Shown here one piece after another: positions 38,105-47,249 of a DNA stretch of 47,888 nt. A program made the translations under genes and the position numbers. Origin of the DNA: Deltaproteobacteria bacterium (lineage in GTDB: Bacteria; Myxococcota_A; UBA796; SXON01); NCBI GenBank assembly GCA_947486185.1, contig CANKTH010000027.1, positions 1-47,888 on the forward strand, given 5' to 3'. The notes beneath the pieces were generated by a model. The model was given only the letters and a program-made list of their open reading frames with translations. It was not told where the DNA came from and searched no databases. The number at the start of each line of letters is the position of its first letter. Position 1 is the stretch's first letter.

Positions 38105-38218
38105 GCCAGCCCTTCACGGGGTATTTCCACACCGGACCAAGGTCCGGGCCCGTGGTGCCCTCGCCCAGCTCGCTGGCGTGAAGGGTCGGGTCCGGTCTCC
38201 GGTGGTCGATCAACCACT
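38105..38218 (+). promoter_or_regulatory. Structured rpsB leader with potential pseudoknot
   Basis: The 144-base gap before rpsB is rich in pairing. GCCAG (38105-38109) can pair with CTGGC (38173-38177), and CCCTTCAC (38110-38117) with GTGAAGGG (38178-38185), in an A-B-A'-B' pseudoknot order. A perfect hairpin, CCGGACC (38132-38138) with GGTCCGG (38141-38147), lies inside. GTGGT (38202-38206) and ACCAC (38213-38217) form a small stem near the start codon. rpsB-tsf operons in proteobacteria are controlled by ribosomal protein S2 binding a leader RNA; this is a candidate S2-binding leader. Assigned by eye, without covariance evidence. Confidence 0.45.
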
Positions 38219-38238
38219 CACGCGGTTCGCCGCACGGA

Positions 38239-39015
38239 ATGTCCATGTCCATCTCGCTCCGCGAGCTCCTCGAAGCCGGCGTCCACTTCGGTCACCAGAC
38301 CCGCCGGTGGAACCCCAAGATGCGGCCGTATATTTACGGCCAGAAGAACGGCGTCCACATCATCGACATCCAGCTCACGGCCAAGGCGCTGGTTGAAGCG
38401 GGTCGGTTTGTGTCGTCGGTGGTGTCCCGCGGCCAGCCGGTGTTGTTTGTCGGCACCAAACGCGCCGCCCACGACATCATCGCGGAAGAGGCCCGTCGCG
38501 CTCAGATGTTCTACGTCAACGATCGTTGGCTGGGCGGCACGCTCACCAACTTCCAGACGGTGAAGAAGTCGATCGAGCGCCTCAACCTGCTGATCAAGTC
38601 CCGCGACGAGGGCAAGTTCGAGCAGCTCACCAAGAAGGAAGCCCTCCAGCTAAATCGCGAGATCGAGAAGATGGAGAAGGCCCTCGGCGGGATCAAGAAC
38701 ATGCGCGGCCTCCCCGGCGCGCTCTTCGTGATCGACCCCAAAAAAGAGCACATTGCCATCACCGAAGCCGGGAAGCTCAACATCCCGGTGGTCGCGCTCT
38801 GCGACACCAACTGCGATCCCACCGGCATCGACTACGTGATCCCCGGCAACGACGACGCGATCAAGTCGATCCGCCTGTTTGTCGCAGCGATCGCCGACGC
38901 GTCCCTCTCCGGCATCCAGGCGGGTCGTAATGAAGCCGTCAACCGTGACGTCGGCTCCGGTCCGGAGGTCATCCGGCGGACCCACACGGAAGACCCCGGC
39001 GCCGAGATCCGCTGA
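38239..39015 (+). CDS. rpsB: 30S ribosomal protein S2
   Basis: A 258-aa small-subunit protein. Signatures are [74 protein letters not shown] and [12 protein letters not shown]. It starts with ATG at 38239, or at 38245 (the first residues repeat MSMS). It is first in the conserved rpsB-tsf-pyrH-frr cluster. The Shine-Dalgarno is weak, which fits with control through leader structure. Confidence 0.97.
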   Translation: MSMSISLRELLEAGVHFGHQTRRWNPKMRPYIYGQKNGVHIIDIQLTAKALVEAGRFVSSVVSRGQPVLFVGTKRAAHDIIAEEARRAQMFYVNDRWLGGTLTNFQTVKKSIERLNLLIKSRDEGKFEQLTKKEALQLNREIEKMEKALGGIKNMRGLPGALFVIDPKKEHIAITEAGKLNIPVVALCDTNCDPTGIDYVIPGNDDAIKSIRLFVAAIADASLSGIQAGRNEAVNRDVGSGPEVIRRTHTEDPGAEIR

Positions 39016-39096
39016 GCGCGTCGGGCGGGTGGCCCGCTCACGGCGCCCCCGCCCTGCCCACCTCTGATTCCCACCCTCGAACCTATAAGGTACACC

Positions 39097-39747
39097 ATGC
39101 CTACGACGGAGATGATCCGAGAGCTGCGCGAGCGCACGGGCGCCGGCATCCTGGACTGTAAGAAGGCCCTCGCTGAGTCGGGCGACCAGATCGAGAAGGC
39201 GGTCGACTGGCTTCGGGCTCGCGGCGCGGCCAGCGCTGCCAAGAAAGCCAGCCGTCAGGCCTCTGAAGGGGTCGTTGACTGCTACATCCACGGCAGCGGC
39301 ACGATCGGCGTGCTGATCGAGGTCAATTGCGAGACCGACTTCGTCGCCCGCACCGACCGCTTCAAGGAGCTCGTTCGCGGGATCGCCATGCACATCGCGG
39401 CGAGCAACCCCGAGTACCTCCGCCGCGAGGACGTGCCAGCAGACGCTATCGAGCGCGAGCAGCGCACCCAGCTCGAGCGGGTGATGCTCGAGGGCAAGCC
39501 CGAGGCCGTGGCCCGGCGTATCGTCGAAGGCCGTATGGGCAAGTTCTACGAAGAGATCTGCCTCCTGGAGCAGAAGTACGTCAAGGACGACTCCAAGACC
39601 ATCGAGGTCGTGCTGCGTGAAGCGGTGGCCACGATTGGCGAGAACATCCAGGTCCGGCGTTTCGCCCGGTTCGTCATGGGCGAAGGCCTCACCAAGAAGA
39701 ACTCCGACTTCGCCGCCGAGGTTGCGGCAGCGGCGGGGATGAACTGA
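39097..39747 (+). CDS. tsf: Translation elongation factor Ts
   Basis: EF-Ts catalyses GDP release from EF-Tu. Signatures are the N-terminal UBA-like [18 protein letters not shown] and the core motif [11 protein letters not shown]. At 216 aa it is the short type with a reduced dimerisation region, compared with about 280 aa in E. coli. The ATG at 39097 follows AAGGT. It lies 81 bases after rpsB and 17 before pyrH. Confidence 0.96.
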   Translation: MPTTEMIRELRERTGAGILDCKKALAESGDQIEKAVDWLRARGAASAAKKASRQASEGVVDCYIHGSGTIGVLIEVNCETDFVARTDRFKELVRGIAMHIAASNPEYLRREDVPADAIEREQRTQLERVMLEGKPEAVARRIVEGRMGKFYEEICLLEQKYVKDDSKTIEVVLREAVATIGENIQVRRFARFVMGEGLTKKNSDFAAEVAAAAGMN

Positions 39748-39764
39748 ATCCGAGCGGAGGAGCG

Positions 39765-40493
39765 ATGCGAAGCGCGGTCTATCAGCGGATACTGCTCAAG
39801 CTCTCCGGTGAAATGCTCGCCGGGGAGCAGGGTTTCGGTTTCGATCCCCTGGTCCTCGCTCGCTTCTCCCAGGAGGTCATCGCCACCCACAGCCTCGGCG
39901 TACAGATCGGGGTCGTGATCGGCGGTGGCAACATCTTTCGCGGCATGCCCGCCTCCGCCGAGGGGGGGATGGACCGAGCGCACGCCGACTACATGGGAAT
40001 GCTCGCGACGGTGATCAACGCCCTCGCGCTCCAGGACGCGCTTGAGCGCGCCGGCTGCTACACCCGGGTGATGTCGGCGATTCACATGGAGCAGGTGTGC
40101 GAGCCCTACATCCGGCGCCGCGCGATCGCCCACCTGAACAAGGGCCGAGTGGTGATCTTTGGCGCGGGCACTGGTAATCCCTACTTCTCCACGGACACCG
40201 CCGCCTCTTTACGCGCCGCGGAGATCCAGGCGGACGTCATCCTCAAAGCCACCAAGGTCGATGGCATCTACGACAAGGATCCCAAAAAACACCCGGACGC
40301 GGTCCGTTTCGACCACATCACCCACCTCGACGCCCTGCAGCGCGGCCTCAAGGTGATGGACGCCACCGCGCTGAGCCTGTGTATGGAAAACGGCATTCCT
40401 GTGGTGGTTTTTGACATGGGCACGCCGGGTAACCTCAAGCGGGTCGTCCTGGGCGACGCGGTGGGCACCCACGTCGCCTCCCTTCCTTCCTGA
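39765..40493 (+). CDS. pyrH: UMP kinase
   Basis: PyrH makes UDP from UMP and ATP in pyrimidine synthesis; it belongs to the amino-acid-kinase fold. Signatures are [64 protein letters not shown] and [14 protein letters not shown]. The 242 aa are standard. The ATG follows GGAGGAGCG, the best ribosome site of the cluster. Confidence 0.97.
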   Translation: MRSAVYQRILLKLSGEMLAGEQGFGFDPLVLARFSQEVIATHSLGVQIGVVIGGGNIFRGMPASAEGGMDRAHADYMGMLATVINALALQDALERAGCYTRVMSAIHMEQVCEPYIRRRAIAHLNKGRVVIFGAGTGNPYFSTDTAASLRAAEIQADVILKATKVDGIYDKDPKKHPDAVRFDHITHLDALQRGLKVMDATALSLCMENGIPVVVFDMGTPGNLKRVVLGDAVGTHVASLPS

Positions 40494-40504
40494 TCGGAGC
40501 GGTG

Positions 40505-41068
40505 ATGACCGAGGATTATCTCAAGGAGCTTCAGGCGGATATGGACAAGGCGATCGAGGCCCTCCGGCGTGAAATGACCGGGATCCGTACCGGCCGCGCC
40601 ACGCCCGCCCTCATCGAGAACGTTCAAGTCGAGGTCGCGACCTACGGCAGCACCATGCCGCTCCGCCAGCTGGGCAACATTGCGGCCCCCGATCCCCGGC
40701 TCCTCATCGTCAACCCCTGGGACAAGTCGACCCTGGGCGACATCGATCGTGCGATCCGGTCTTCGGGCCTCGGGCTCAACCCCACCAGCGACGGTCAGGT
40801 GGTGAAAGTGCCGATCCCGGCGCTCACCAACGACCGGCGCAAGGACATGGTCAAGGTCCTCGGCCGTCACGCAGAAGACGCGCGTATTCGGATTCGCGGT
40901 GTTCGCCGCGAATACAACGAGATCTTCAAGACCCTCGCCGACGAGAAGGACATCACCGAGGACGAGCGCGACCGCGCGATCGAGAAGGTGCAGAAAGCGA
41001 CGGACAGCCACGTCAAGAAGGTTGACGAGATCGCGGCGTCCAAGGAGAAGGAGATCCTCGAGATATGA
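40505..41068 (+). CDS. frr: Ribosome recycling factor
   Basis: RRF, with EF-G, splits post-termination ribosomes. Signatures are MDKAIEALRREMTGIRTGRA near the N-terminus, LIVNPWDKSTLGDIDRAI, GLNPTSDGQVVKVPIPALT and RKDMVKVLGRHAEDARIRIR. The 187 aa match the family. The ATG at 40505 is preferred over the GTG directly before it at 40502. Confidence 0.97.
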   Translation: MTEDYLKELQADMDKAIEALRREMTGIRTGRATPALIENVQVEVATYGSTMPLRQLGNIAAPDPRLLIVNPWDKSTLGDIDRAIRSSGLGLNPTSDGQVVKVPIPALTNDRRKDMVKVLGRHAEDARIRIRGVRREYNEIFKTLADEKDITEDERDRAIEKVQKATDSHVKKVDEIAASKEKEILEI

Positions 41069-41102
41069 ACCTCCTGGCGACCGGCGCTCCACGAGCCGCG
41101 GG

Positions 41103-41825
41103 ATGAGGGTCCCCGAGCATGTGGCCATCATCATGGACGGCAACGGGCGCTGGGCTCAGGCCCGGGGCCTAGCACGCCTTGCCGGCCATGAAGCGGGTGC
41201 CGAGAGCGTGCGGGAGATCGCGCGGGCGTGCCGCGAGTCGGGCGTCCGGGCCCTCACCCTCTACAGCTTCTCGACGGAAAACTGGAGTCGACCGGGCGAC
41301 GAAGTTGCGGGGTTGATGGCGTTGCTCGCTCGCTTTCTTGTGCAGGAGCGGCGCGAGATCCTCGATCACGGTATCCGGCTCAACGCGATCGGGCAGACCG
41401 ATCGTCTGCCCGCGCCGGTCCGCGCCGCGCTCACGGAGCTGATGACCGCGTCGCGCCACAACCAGCAGATGGTCCTGACGCTCGCGCTCTCCTACGGCGG
41501 CCGGGCCGAGATCGTCGAGGCTGCCCGAAAGCTCGCCCGAAAGGCCGCCGCGGGGAGACTCCGGCCCGATCAGATCGACGAAGCAAGCTTCGCCGCCGAG
41601 CTCTCGACGGCCGGTCTGCCGGAGCCCGATCTGCTGATCCGCACCTCCGGCGAGCTCCGCCTCTCCAACTTCTTGTTGTGGCAGCTGGCTTATGCCGAGC
41701 TGTACGTCACCGACGTCCCGTGGCCCGACTTCCGGCGACCACAGCTCGAGGCGGCGTTCCAGCAGTTTGGTGGCAGAGAGCGGCGTTTTGGAAAGACGGG
41801 CGCCCAAATCGCGGAGGGTCGCTGA
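41103..41825 (+). CDS. uppS: Undecaprenyl diphosphate synthase
   Basis: UppS condenses isopentenyl diphosphate onto farnesyl diphosphate to make the C55 lipid carrier for cell-wall synthesis. Signatures are VAIIMDGNGRWAQARGL with the catalytic Asp, ALTLYSFSTENWSRP, and LIRTSGELRLSNFLLWQ. At 240 aa it is normal. The ATG at 41103 lies 34 bases after frr; the frame is open upstream within frr, but that part is not conserved. The stop overlaps the cdsA ATG by one base. Confidence 0.96.
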   Translation: MRVPEHVAIIMDGNGRWAQARGLARLAGHEAGAESVREIARACRESGVRALTLYSFSTENWSRPGDEVAGLMALLARFLVQERREILDHGIRLNAIGQTDRLPAPVRAALTELMTASRHNQQMVLTLALSYGGRAEIVEAARKLARKAAAGRLRPDQIDEASFAAELSTAGLPEPDLLIRTSGELRLSNFLLWQLAYAELYVTDVPWPDFRRPQLEAAFQQFGGRERRFGKTGAQIAEGR

Positions 41826-42637
41826 TGTTCGCGCGGATCGCTGCTGGCCTGGTCGGGTTGTGCCTCGTACTCCCCGTGCTCATCTGGGGGGGCCCCTACG
41901 GCGCCTCCGGACTCATCGGGCTCGTACTCCTGATTTCGCTCGATGAGTACGTCCGGATGGCCGTTCCGGACAGCCTCACCCGGGGCCGTGCCCTGCTGCT
42001 CCCGCTCGGGCTCGGCGTGATGATGCTCATCGCCCTCGGTCCGGCGGGTGCTGTGCTCCCCGCCTTGGGCCTGTGTTTTGTCGTGGTCACCACAGTGGCG
42101 ATGCTCTCCAACCCAGATGTGCCGGCGGCGGCCCGTGAGGCGGGGCTCCTGGGTTTTGGCCTGCTCTGGGTACCGCCGATGCTGGGAATGCTCGCGCAGA
42201 TCCGGCAGTCACCCGAGGGCCTTGCGCTCGTGTTCCTGCTGCTCGCCTGCACCTGGCTCGGTGACACCGGCGCGTACTTCGCCGGCCGCGCTTTCGGAAA
42301 AACACCGCTACTACCTCGAATCAGCCCCAAGAAGACCGTCGAGGGTTTTCTCGGCGGCGTGGTGCTCTCGGTCGCCGGGGGCGCGGTGGTGAAGGTGGTG
42401 GGCGGACTCTCGTTCGGGTGGGTCGAGGTGCTGTTGCTCGCTGCCGCGCTCGACCTTGCGGGTGTGGTGGGTGATCTCGTACAGTCGATGTTCAAACGGT
42501 GGTTCGGGGTGAAGGACTCCGGGACGATCATGCCCGGACACGGGGGCCTGCTGGACCGTATCGACTCGCTGTTATTCAGCGCGCCGCTCCTCGCGGCCTG
42601 GCTGTTCCTCCGGGCCTGGGCCTTCGAGGCGGGCTGA
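41825..42637 (+). CDS. cdsA: Phosphatidate cytidylyltransferase
   Basis: CdsA makes CDP-diacylglycerol from phosphatidate and CTP in the inner membrane. The 270-aa protein has about eight hydrophobic segments and ends with the family signature SMFKRWFGVKDSGTIMPGHG followed by GLLDRIDSL. The ATG at 41825 shares its A with the uppS stop (TGATG). The long upstream open frame lies inside uppS and is not part of the protein. Confidence 0.95.
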   Translation: MFARIAAGLVGLCLVLPVLIWGGPYGASGLIGLVLLISLDEYVRMAVPDSLTRGRALLLPLGLGVMMLIALGPAGAVLPALGLCFVVVTTVAMLSNPDVPAAAREAGLLGFGLLWVPPMLGMLAQIRQSPEGLALVFLLLACTWLGDTGAYFAGRAFGKTPLLPRISPKKTVEGFLGGVVLSVAGGAVVKVVGGLSFGWVEVLLLAAALDLAGVVGDLVQSMFKRWFGVKDSGTIMPGHGGLLDRIDSLLFSAPLLAAWLFLRAWAFEAG

Positions 42638-42639
42638 GC

Positions 42640-44328
42640 GTGACCGTCTTCTACTACCTCGCCGGCGTCGCTCTGCTCGGCGTGCTCGTGATGTTCCACG
42701 AGTACGGTCACTATCTGGCGGCGCGCCTCCTTGGAGTTCACGTCCGGGTCTTCAGCATAGGTTTTGGCAGCCGCGTAGTGGGCTTCGTGTACAAGGGCAC
42801 GGATTATCGACTTTCTTCCGTCCCACTTGGCGGCTACGTGCGCATGGCAGGCGCCGATCCTTTCGCCGAGGGGGGCAGCGATGACGGCGAAGAGCCGGTC
42901 CCCGACGAACAGAGCTTCATCCACAAATCCGTCTGGGCGCGGCTGATCATCACGCTCGCCGGTCCCGCCGCCAACCTCGTGCTGCCGGTCCTGGTCTTCA
43001 CGGTGCTCTTTCGGGTCGGGGAGCCGCAGGAGCTGGCCGAGGTGGGCGCCGTGCTCGTAGGCCTGCCAGCCCAGGAGTCAGGCATCAAGCCTGAAGACCG
43101 ACTGGTTGAGGTCAACGGCGTCGCGGTCCGCACCTGGGTGGACGTTCAGGACGAGCTCGACTCGAAGCCGATCGGCGACGAGGTGCCGGTGGTGGTCGAC
43201 CGCGCCGGCGTGAAGACGCCGATCGTGATCGACGTGCGAGAGCTGAGGGCACGCGGCGAGGTGAGCGCGAGAGACCTTGGTTTTCGTATCGGTTCACCCG
43301 ATACGAGCGTAGTGATCGATCATCCCGGGTCGCCCGCGGCGCTTGCAGGCCTGCGGACCGGCGACCGTCTCACGGTGATCGGCGATCAGCCAGTTCGAAG
43401 CTGGAATCAGGTCGCTCGACTCCTCGGCTCGGCCTCGGGCCCGGTGGAGATCCGCTGGACGCGCGACATTTCCGAGGGCCCGCACGATCCCCTGCCGATC
43501 GACGCCGGCGCGACCCTGGTGCCCAACCCGGGCTTCGCCGAGCCGTCCGCCGCGGACGACGGCGTCTGGCGCTCTTTCGGGCTCAGCACCGCGTCCGTGT
43601 CGGTCGGAGGCTTCGCGGACGACTCGGCCGCCAAGGCCGCGGGGCTCCCGGACAACGCCCGCCTCCTGCAGGTGGACGACCGCCCGATCCGGTCCTGGAC
43701 CGACGTCACGGTTGCCGTCGCGGCGTCGGCCTCGGGTGAGGGAGACAGCCAGACCACGCGCTCCCTGACGCTCGTGTACCGCAGCGAGGGCGTGGTCTCC
43801 ACCCTCACCCTCGTCCCGCCGGTCGTGCAGGACGTCGACGAGATCGGCCGCTATCGTTGGCGGCCACTCCTCGGCATTCAACGTGCGGGATCCGACGTGC
43901 TCCCCGAGCGTGTTGAGCGCGCCTACCCAATCGGCGAGTCCGCGGTGCGCGCCACGCTGCGGACCCACGAGATCGCGATGGGCACCATCGTCCGCGTGGG
44001 AGAACTACTGACCTTCAAGGCAGCATTTGAGCGCAGTATCGGCGGGCCGGTCGAAATGATCCGCCAGACGCGCGACGCCGCCAAACGTGGCCTGTTCGAC
44101 TGGGCGGGCATGCTGGCGATCCTGTCCATCGGGGTCGGGGTGTTCAACCTCTTGCCGATCCCGGTGCTCGATGGCGGTCAGGCGATGCTCTACATCGCCG
44201 AGGCGGTGCGTGGCCGTCCCCTTCCCCTGATCCTGCGCGAACGGGCGCAGCAGGCTGGGATCGTGTTCATCATGCTGCTCGTGCTGGTCGTCTTTGCGCT
44301 GGACATCCACCGCGCCGTCACGGGCTGA
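42640..44328 (+). CDS. rseP: Site-2 protease RseP, with three PDZ domains
   Basis: A membrane zinc metalloprotease (M50) that cleaves within transmembrane segments, such as anti-sigma factors. The HEYGH zinc motif is at residues 20-24, with the third ligand in LLPIPVLDGGQ (about 500-510). Between them I count three PDZ-like domains: about 140-205 (SGIKPEDRLVEVNGVAV), 228-292 (LAGLRTGDRLTVIGDQPV) and 335-410 (AAGLPDNARLLQVDDRPI). Most RseP proteins have one or two and are near 450 aa; this one has 562. The GTG at 42640 starts MTVFYYLAGVALLGVLV. dxr, often found between cdsA and rseP, is absent here. Confidence 0.93.
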   Translation: MTVFYYLAGVALLGVLVMFHEYGHYLAARLLGVHVRVFSIGFGSRVVGFVYKGTDYRLSSVPLGGYVRMAGADPFAEGGSDDGEEPVPDEQSFIHKSVWARLIITLAGPAANLVLPVLVFTVLFRVGEPQELAEVGAVLVGLPAQESGIKPEDRLVEVNGVAVRTWVDVQDELDSKPIGDEVPVVVDRAGVKTPIVIDVRELRARGEVSARDLGFRIGSPDTSVVIDHPGSPAALAGLRTGDRLTVIGDQPVRSWNQVARLLGSASGPVEIRWTRDISEGPHDPLPIDAGATLVPNPGFAEPSAADDGVWRSFGLSTASVSVGGFADDSAAKAAGLPDNARLLQVDDRPIRSWTDVTVAVAASASGEGDSQTTRSLTLVYRSEGVVSTLTLVPPVVQDVDEIGRYRWRPLLGIQRAGSDVLPERVERAYPIGESAVRATLRTHEIAMGTIVRVGELLTFKAAFERSIGGPVEMIRQTRDAAKRGLFDWAGMLAILSIGVGVFNLLPIPVLDGGQAMLYIAEAVRGRPLPLILRERAQQAGIVFIMLLVLVVFALDIHRAVTG

Positions 44329-44333
44329 ACCCG

Positions 44334-44981
44334 ATGCGATGCCTGGTCATCGACACCGCGGGGCCGCTGGTCGGCGTCGCGGCGTGGGCCGAGGGGCGCT
44401 GCGTCGAGGCTGCGTCGGCGCGGGTGGATCGTGGCGCCGACGGTTGGCTCGGGCCGGTGCTTCAAGCACAGCTCCGTACGCTCGGCCGGCTCGACCGGGT
44501 GGTGGTGACCGTAGGTCCGGGCGCCTTCACGGGACTCCGGGTCGGGGTCGCCTCAGCGCTCGGCCTCGCCGTCGCGCTCGGCGTGCCCGTGCGGTGCATC
44601 TCCTCGTTGGCCCTTCGCGCTTGCCTCGTCCCGGGGCGGCCTCGGGTTCTGGCCTTGCTCGACGCCAAACAAGGCAAGCTTTATCGGGGTGTTTATGACA
44701 CGATCGGCGCCCCCGAACCGCTCGAGCCCGAGTCGGACGTCGCGCCGGAACATGCGCTCAGCGGTGGGCCAGCTTGGGTGGTGGGCGAAGGGGCAAAGCT
44801 GGTCTTCGCCGAGCTGAACGCGGCCGGACACCAGCTGGTGGACGGTTTCGAGCAGAGCGCCGTCAGCGTCGCCGGCCCGCTCCTGGACGGTCCCGCGGTG
44901 CCACCCGAGCAGGTCGCGCTCCGTTACCTCCGCGCTCCCAGCATCCAGCTCAGCGGCTCGCGCGGCCCCAGCCCACGATGA
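44334..44981 (+). CDS. tsaB: tRNA threonylcarbamoyladenosine synthesis protein TsaB
   Basis: TsaB is a non-catalytic partner of TsaD in t6A37 tRNA modification. The 215 aa start RCLVIDTAGPLVGVAAWAEG and contain the signature VTVGPGAFTGLRVGVASALG followed by LAVALGVPVRCIS, then ALLDAKQGKLYRGVYD. The ATG is 5 bases after rseP. The stop overlaps the next gene by 4 bases. Confidence 0.93.
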   Translation: MRCLVIDTAGPLVGVAAWAEGRCVEAASARVDRGADGWLGPVLQAQLRTLGRLDRVVVTVGPGAFTGLRVGVASALGLAVALGVPVRCISSLALRACLVPGRPRVLALLDAKQGKLYRGVYDTIGAPEPLEPESDVAPEHALSGGPAWVVGEGAKLVFAELNAAGHQLVDGFEQSAVSVAGPLLDGPAVPPEQVALRYLRAPSIQLSGSRGPSPR

Positions 44982-45685
44982 AGCGTAGCACGCGCACTCT
45001 GTTGGATCTCGCGGTCAACCTTGGGTGGCCGGTGTTGATCCTGAGTTTTGCGGCGACCGAGGATCGTCTCGGGCCGCGGCTCGCGCCGCTGGTGGCGATG
45101 GCCCCCGCGTTGATCTTCGCGGCGTGGCGCCGGATGTCGGGCCAGCGTAGTCCCCTCTCTACGCTGGTGATCGTGTCACTAGGCGCCACCGCCGCGACCG
45201 GATTCCTCCCGCTCGACGCGCACTGGTACGCCGTCAAAGAAGCAACGATCCCCCTCGGTATCTGCCTGCTCGCCCTACTCTCCACCCGGAGCGGGCCTGG
45301 GCTCATCGCCGGCCTGATGACCGAGCTCCTCGACGCCCCCAAGCTCGACCGCGCGCTTGACCAGCGCGGCACACGCCCGGTGTTCGAGGGCCACGCTCGT
45401 CGGGCCACTCGGCAGCTCGGCGGGCTCTTCGCCCTGTCCGGCCTGCTCTCGGGCGGGCTGGCGCTCTGGCTGGTCCGGTCTCCATCGGGGACCACCGCCT
45501 TCGCGACGGAGGTCGGCTCGTACACTTCGTGGAGCTATCTCCTCATCAGTCTCCCGATGATGGTGGGAATGGTCTGGGTGATGCGCGGCGTGATGCTCGC
45601 GGTCGAGGTGAGCACGGGCCAGGCGTTGGACGCCTTCGCCCTCGACGATGCTACTCCGCCCGGTAGTTCGGGCTCTCCCGGGTGA
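44978..45685 (+). CDS. VC0807-like multi-pass membrane protein
   Basis: A 235-aa membrane protein with about six hydrophobic segments. The pattern [37 protein letters not shown] and [14 protein letters not shown] resembles the VC0807/DUF3159-like family of unknown function. The ATG overlaps the tsaB stop by 4 bases. Its 3' end overlaps the guaB 3' end on the other strand by 35 bases. The C-terminal tail is short and Ser/Pro/Gly-rich. Confidence 0.72.
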   Translation: MKRSTRTLLDLAVNLGWPVLILSFAATEDRLGPRLAPLVAMAPALIFAAWRRMSGQRSPLSTLVIVSLGATAATGFLPLDAHWYAVKEATIPLGICLLALLSTRSGPGLIAGLMTELLDAPKLDRALDQRGTRPVFEGHARRATRQLGGLFALSGLLSGGLALWLVRSPSGTTAFATEVGSYTSWSYLLISLPMMVGMVWVMRGVMLAVEVSTGQALDAFALDDATPPGSSGSPG

Positions 45686-47144
45686 TGATGACGTCGTGGA
45701 CGTGGCTCTCGCGCAGCCCCGACGAAGTCATGCGGACAAAACGAGCCTCCTCCTGCATTTGCGCCAGGGATCCGCAGCCGGTGTAGCCCATCGCCGCCTT
45801 CAACCCACCGATGAGCTGATGCACCGTCTCGGCGACCGGTCCCTTGTAGGGGACCCGCCCGACGATGCCCTCCGGCACGAGCTTGCGGGTGCTCGCTTCC
45901 GGATCCCCCTCCTCGTCCTGAAAGTAACGATCTGAGGAGCCGGCGCGCATGGCCTCGATCGAGCCCATCCCCCGGTACGTCTTGTAGCTTCTACCCTGAT
46001 AAAGCACCACCTCTCCCGGCGCCTCGTCGGTACCCGCGAACATCGAACCCATCATCACCGCGTCCGCGCCAGCGGCGACAGCCTTGGCCACGTCGCCGCT
46101 GTACTTGATGCCGCCGTCCGAGATGATGGGGATGCCGTGCCGCGACGCTACCCGCGCGGCGTCAGCGACCGCAGTCACCTGCGGTACACCGACGCCGGCT
46201 ACGACGCGCGTGGTGCAGATGCTGCCGGGGCCGATGCCCACCTTGATCGCATCCGCCCCCGCGTCGATCAGCGCGGAGGTGGCGTCCGCGGTGGCGACAT
46301 TTCCAACGATGATCCTCAAGTTCGGATAGGCCGCCCGGGTCGCACGCGCCGCCCGCAGCACGCCCTCCGAGTGTCCATGGGCGGTGTCGATCACCACGAC
46401 GTCCACGCCCGCCTCGATCAGCGCCGCCAACCTCGCTTCGCGGTCGGCACCCACTCCCACTGCCGCACCGCAGCGGAGCCGACCCAGGCCGTCCCGCGCC
46501 GCCTGGGGGTGCCTGCTCCAGTTCTCAACGTCCTTGAACGTGATGAGCCCGAACAGTCGGCCGTCTCCGTCTACCACGAGCAGCTTTTCGACCCGGTGTT
46601 CCTGCATGAGATCACGCGCGTGGTCGAGGTCGGTGCCCGGCGCGCACGTGACGAGACCCTGCCGGGTCATCGCGGTGGCGACGGGCCGATCGAGGTTACG
46701 CTCGTAACGCAGGTCGCGATTGGTGAGGATGCCGACCGCGACGCCCTCTTCGTTGATCACAGGCAGCCCGTTGATGCCGCGCTCACGCATCACCTGGCGC
46801 GCCTCTCGTAGACTGTTGTGCGGGCCCAGGGTCACCGGATCGGAGATCACCCCGGTCATCGCCTTCTTGACCTTCCGCACCAGCCGCGCCTGCTCGCCTA
46901 CCGTCAAGTTCTTGTGGACGATGCCGAGTCCACCGAGCCGCGCCATGGCAATGGCCATCTCCGCCTCAGTGACCGTGTCCATCGCCGCTGACAAGAGCGG
47001 CACGTTGAGCCAGAGGTCGCCGACGAGCCGCGTCCGAACCTCGGCATCCCGAGGAAGAGTCGTGCTATGCCGAGGTAGAAGAAGGACATCGTCGAACGTC
47101 AGGGCCAGGGGTAGGGCGTCGGTCAGCATAGGCGCATCTATCAT
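45651..47144 (-). CDS. guaB: Inosine-5'-monophosphate dehydrogenase
   Basis: GuaB oxidises IMP to XMP with NAD+, the committed step of GMP synthesis. The ATG at 47144 follows GGGGAG and gives 497 aa, starting [20 protein letters not shown]; a second ATG at 47129 is possible. Two CBS domains are inserted at about 95-210 ([20 protein letters not shown]). The catalytic loop [15 protein letters not shown] holds the active-site Cys, and [20 protein letters not shown] and [13 protein letters not shown] follow. It converges on the VC0807-like gene and is divergent from the right-edge gene. Confidence 0.96.
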   Translation of the reverse strand: MIDAPMLTDALPLALTFDDVLLLPRHSTTLPRDAEVRTRLVGDLWLNVPLLSAAMDTVTEAEMAIAMARLGGLGIVHKNLTVGEQARLVRKVKKAMTGVISDPVTLGPHNSLREARQVMRERGINGLPVINEEGVAVGILTNRDLRYERNLDRPVATAMTRQGLVTCAPGTDLDHARDLMQEHRVEKLLVVDGDGRLFGLITFKDVENWSRHPQAARDGLGRLRCGAAVGVGADREARLAALIEAGVDVVVIDTAHGHSEGVLRAARATRAAYPNLRIIVGNVATADATSALIDAGADAIKVGIGPGSICTTRVVAGVGVPQVTAVADAARVASRHGIPIISDGGIKYSGDVAKAVAAGADAVMMGSMFAGTDEAPGEVVLYQGRSYKTYRGMGSIEAMRAGSSDRYFQDEEGDPEASTRKLVPEGIVGRVPYKGPVAETVHQLIGGLKAAMGYTGCGSLAQMQEEARFVRMTSSGLRESHVHDVIITRESPNYRAE

Positions 47145-47249
47145 CGCTCGCTCCCCGACCCACACAAATACGCGCACTGCGACGTCCCTGACTTTCCGCT
47201 GGGCCCGCGCTGTGCTAAACATGCGGCCCGCCCGTCTTCGAGGTCCAGG

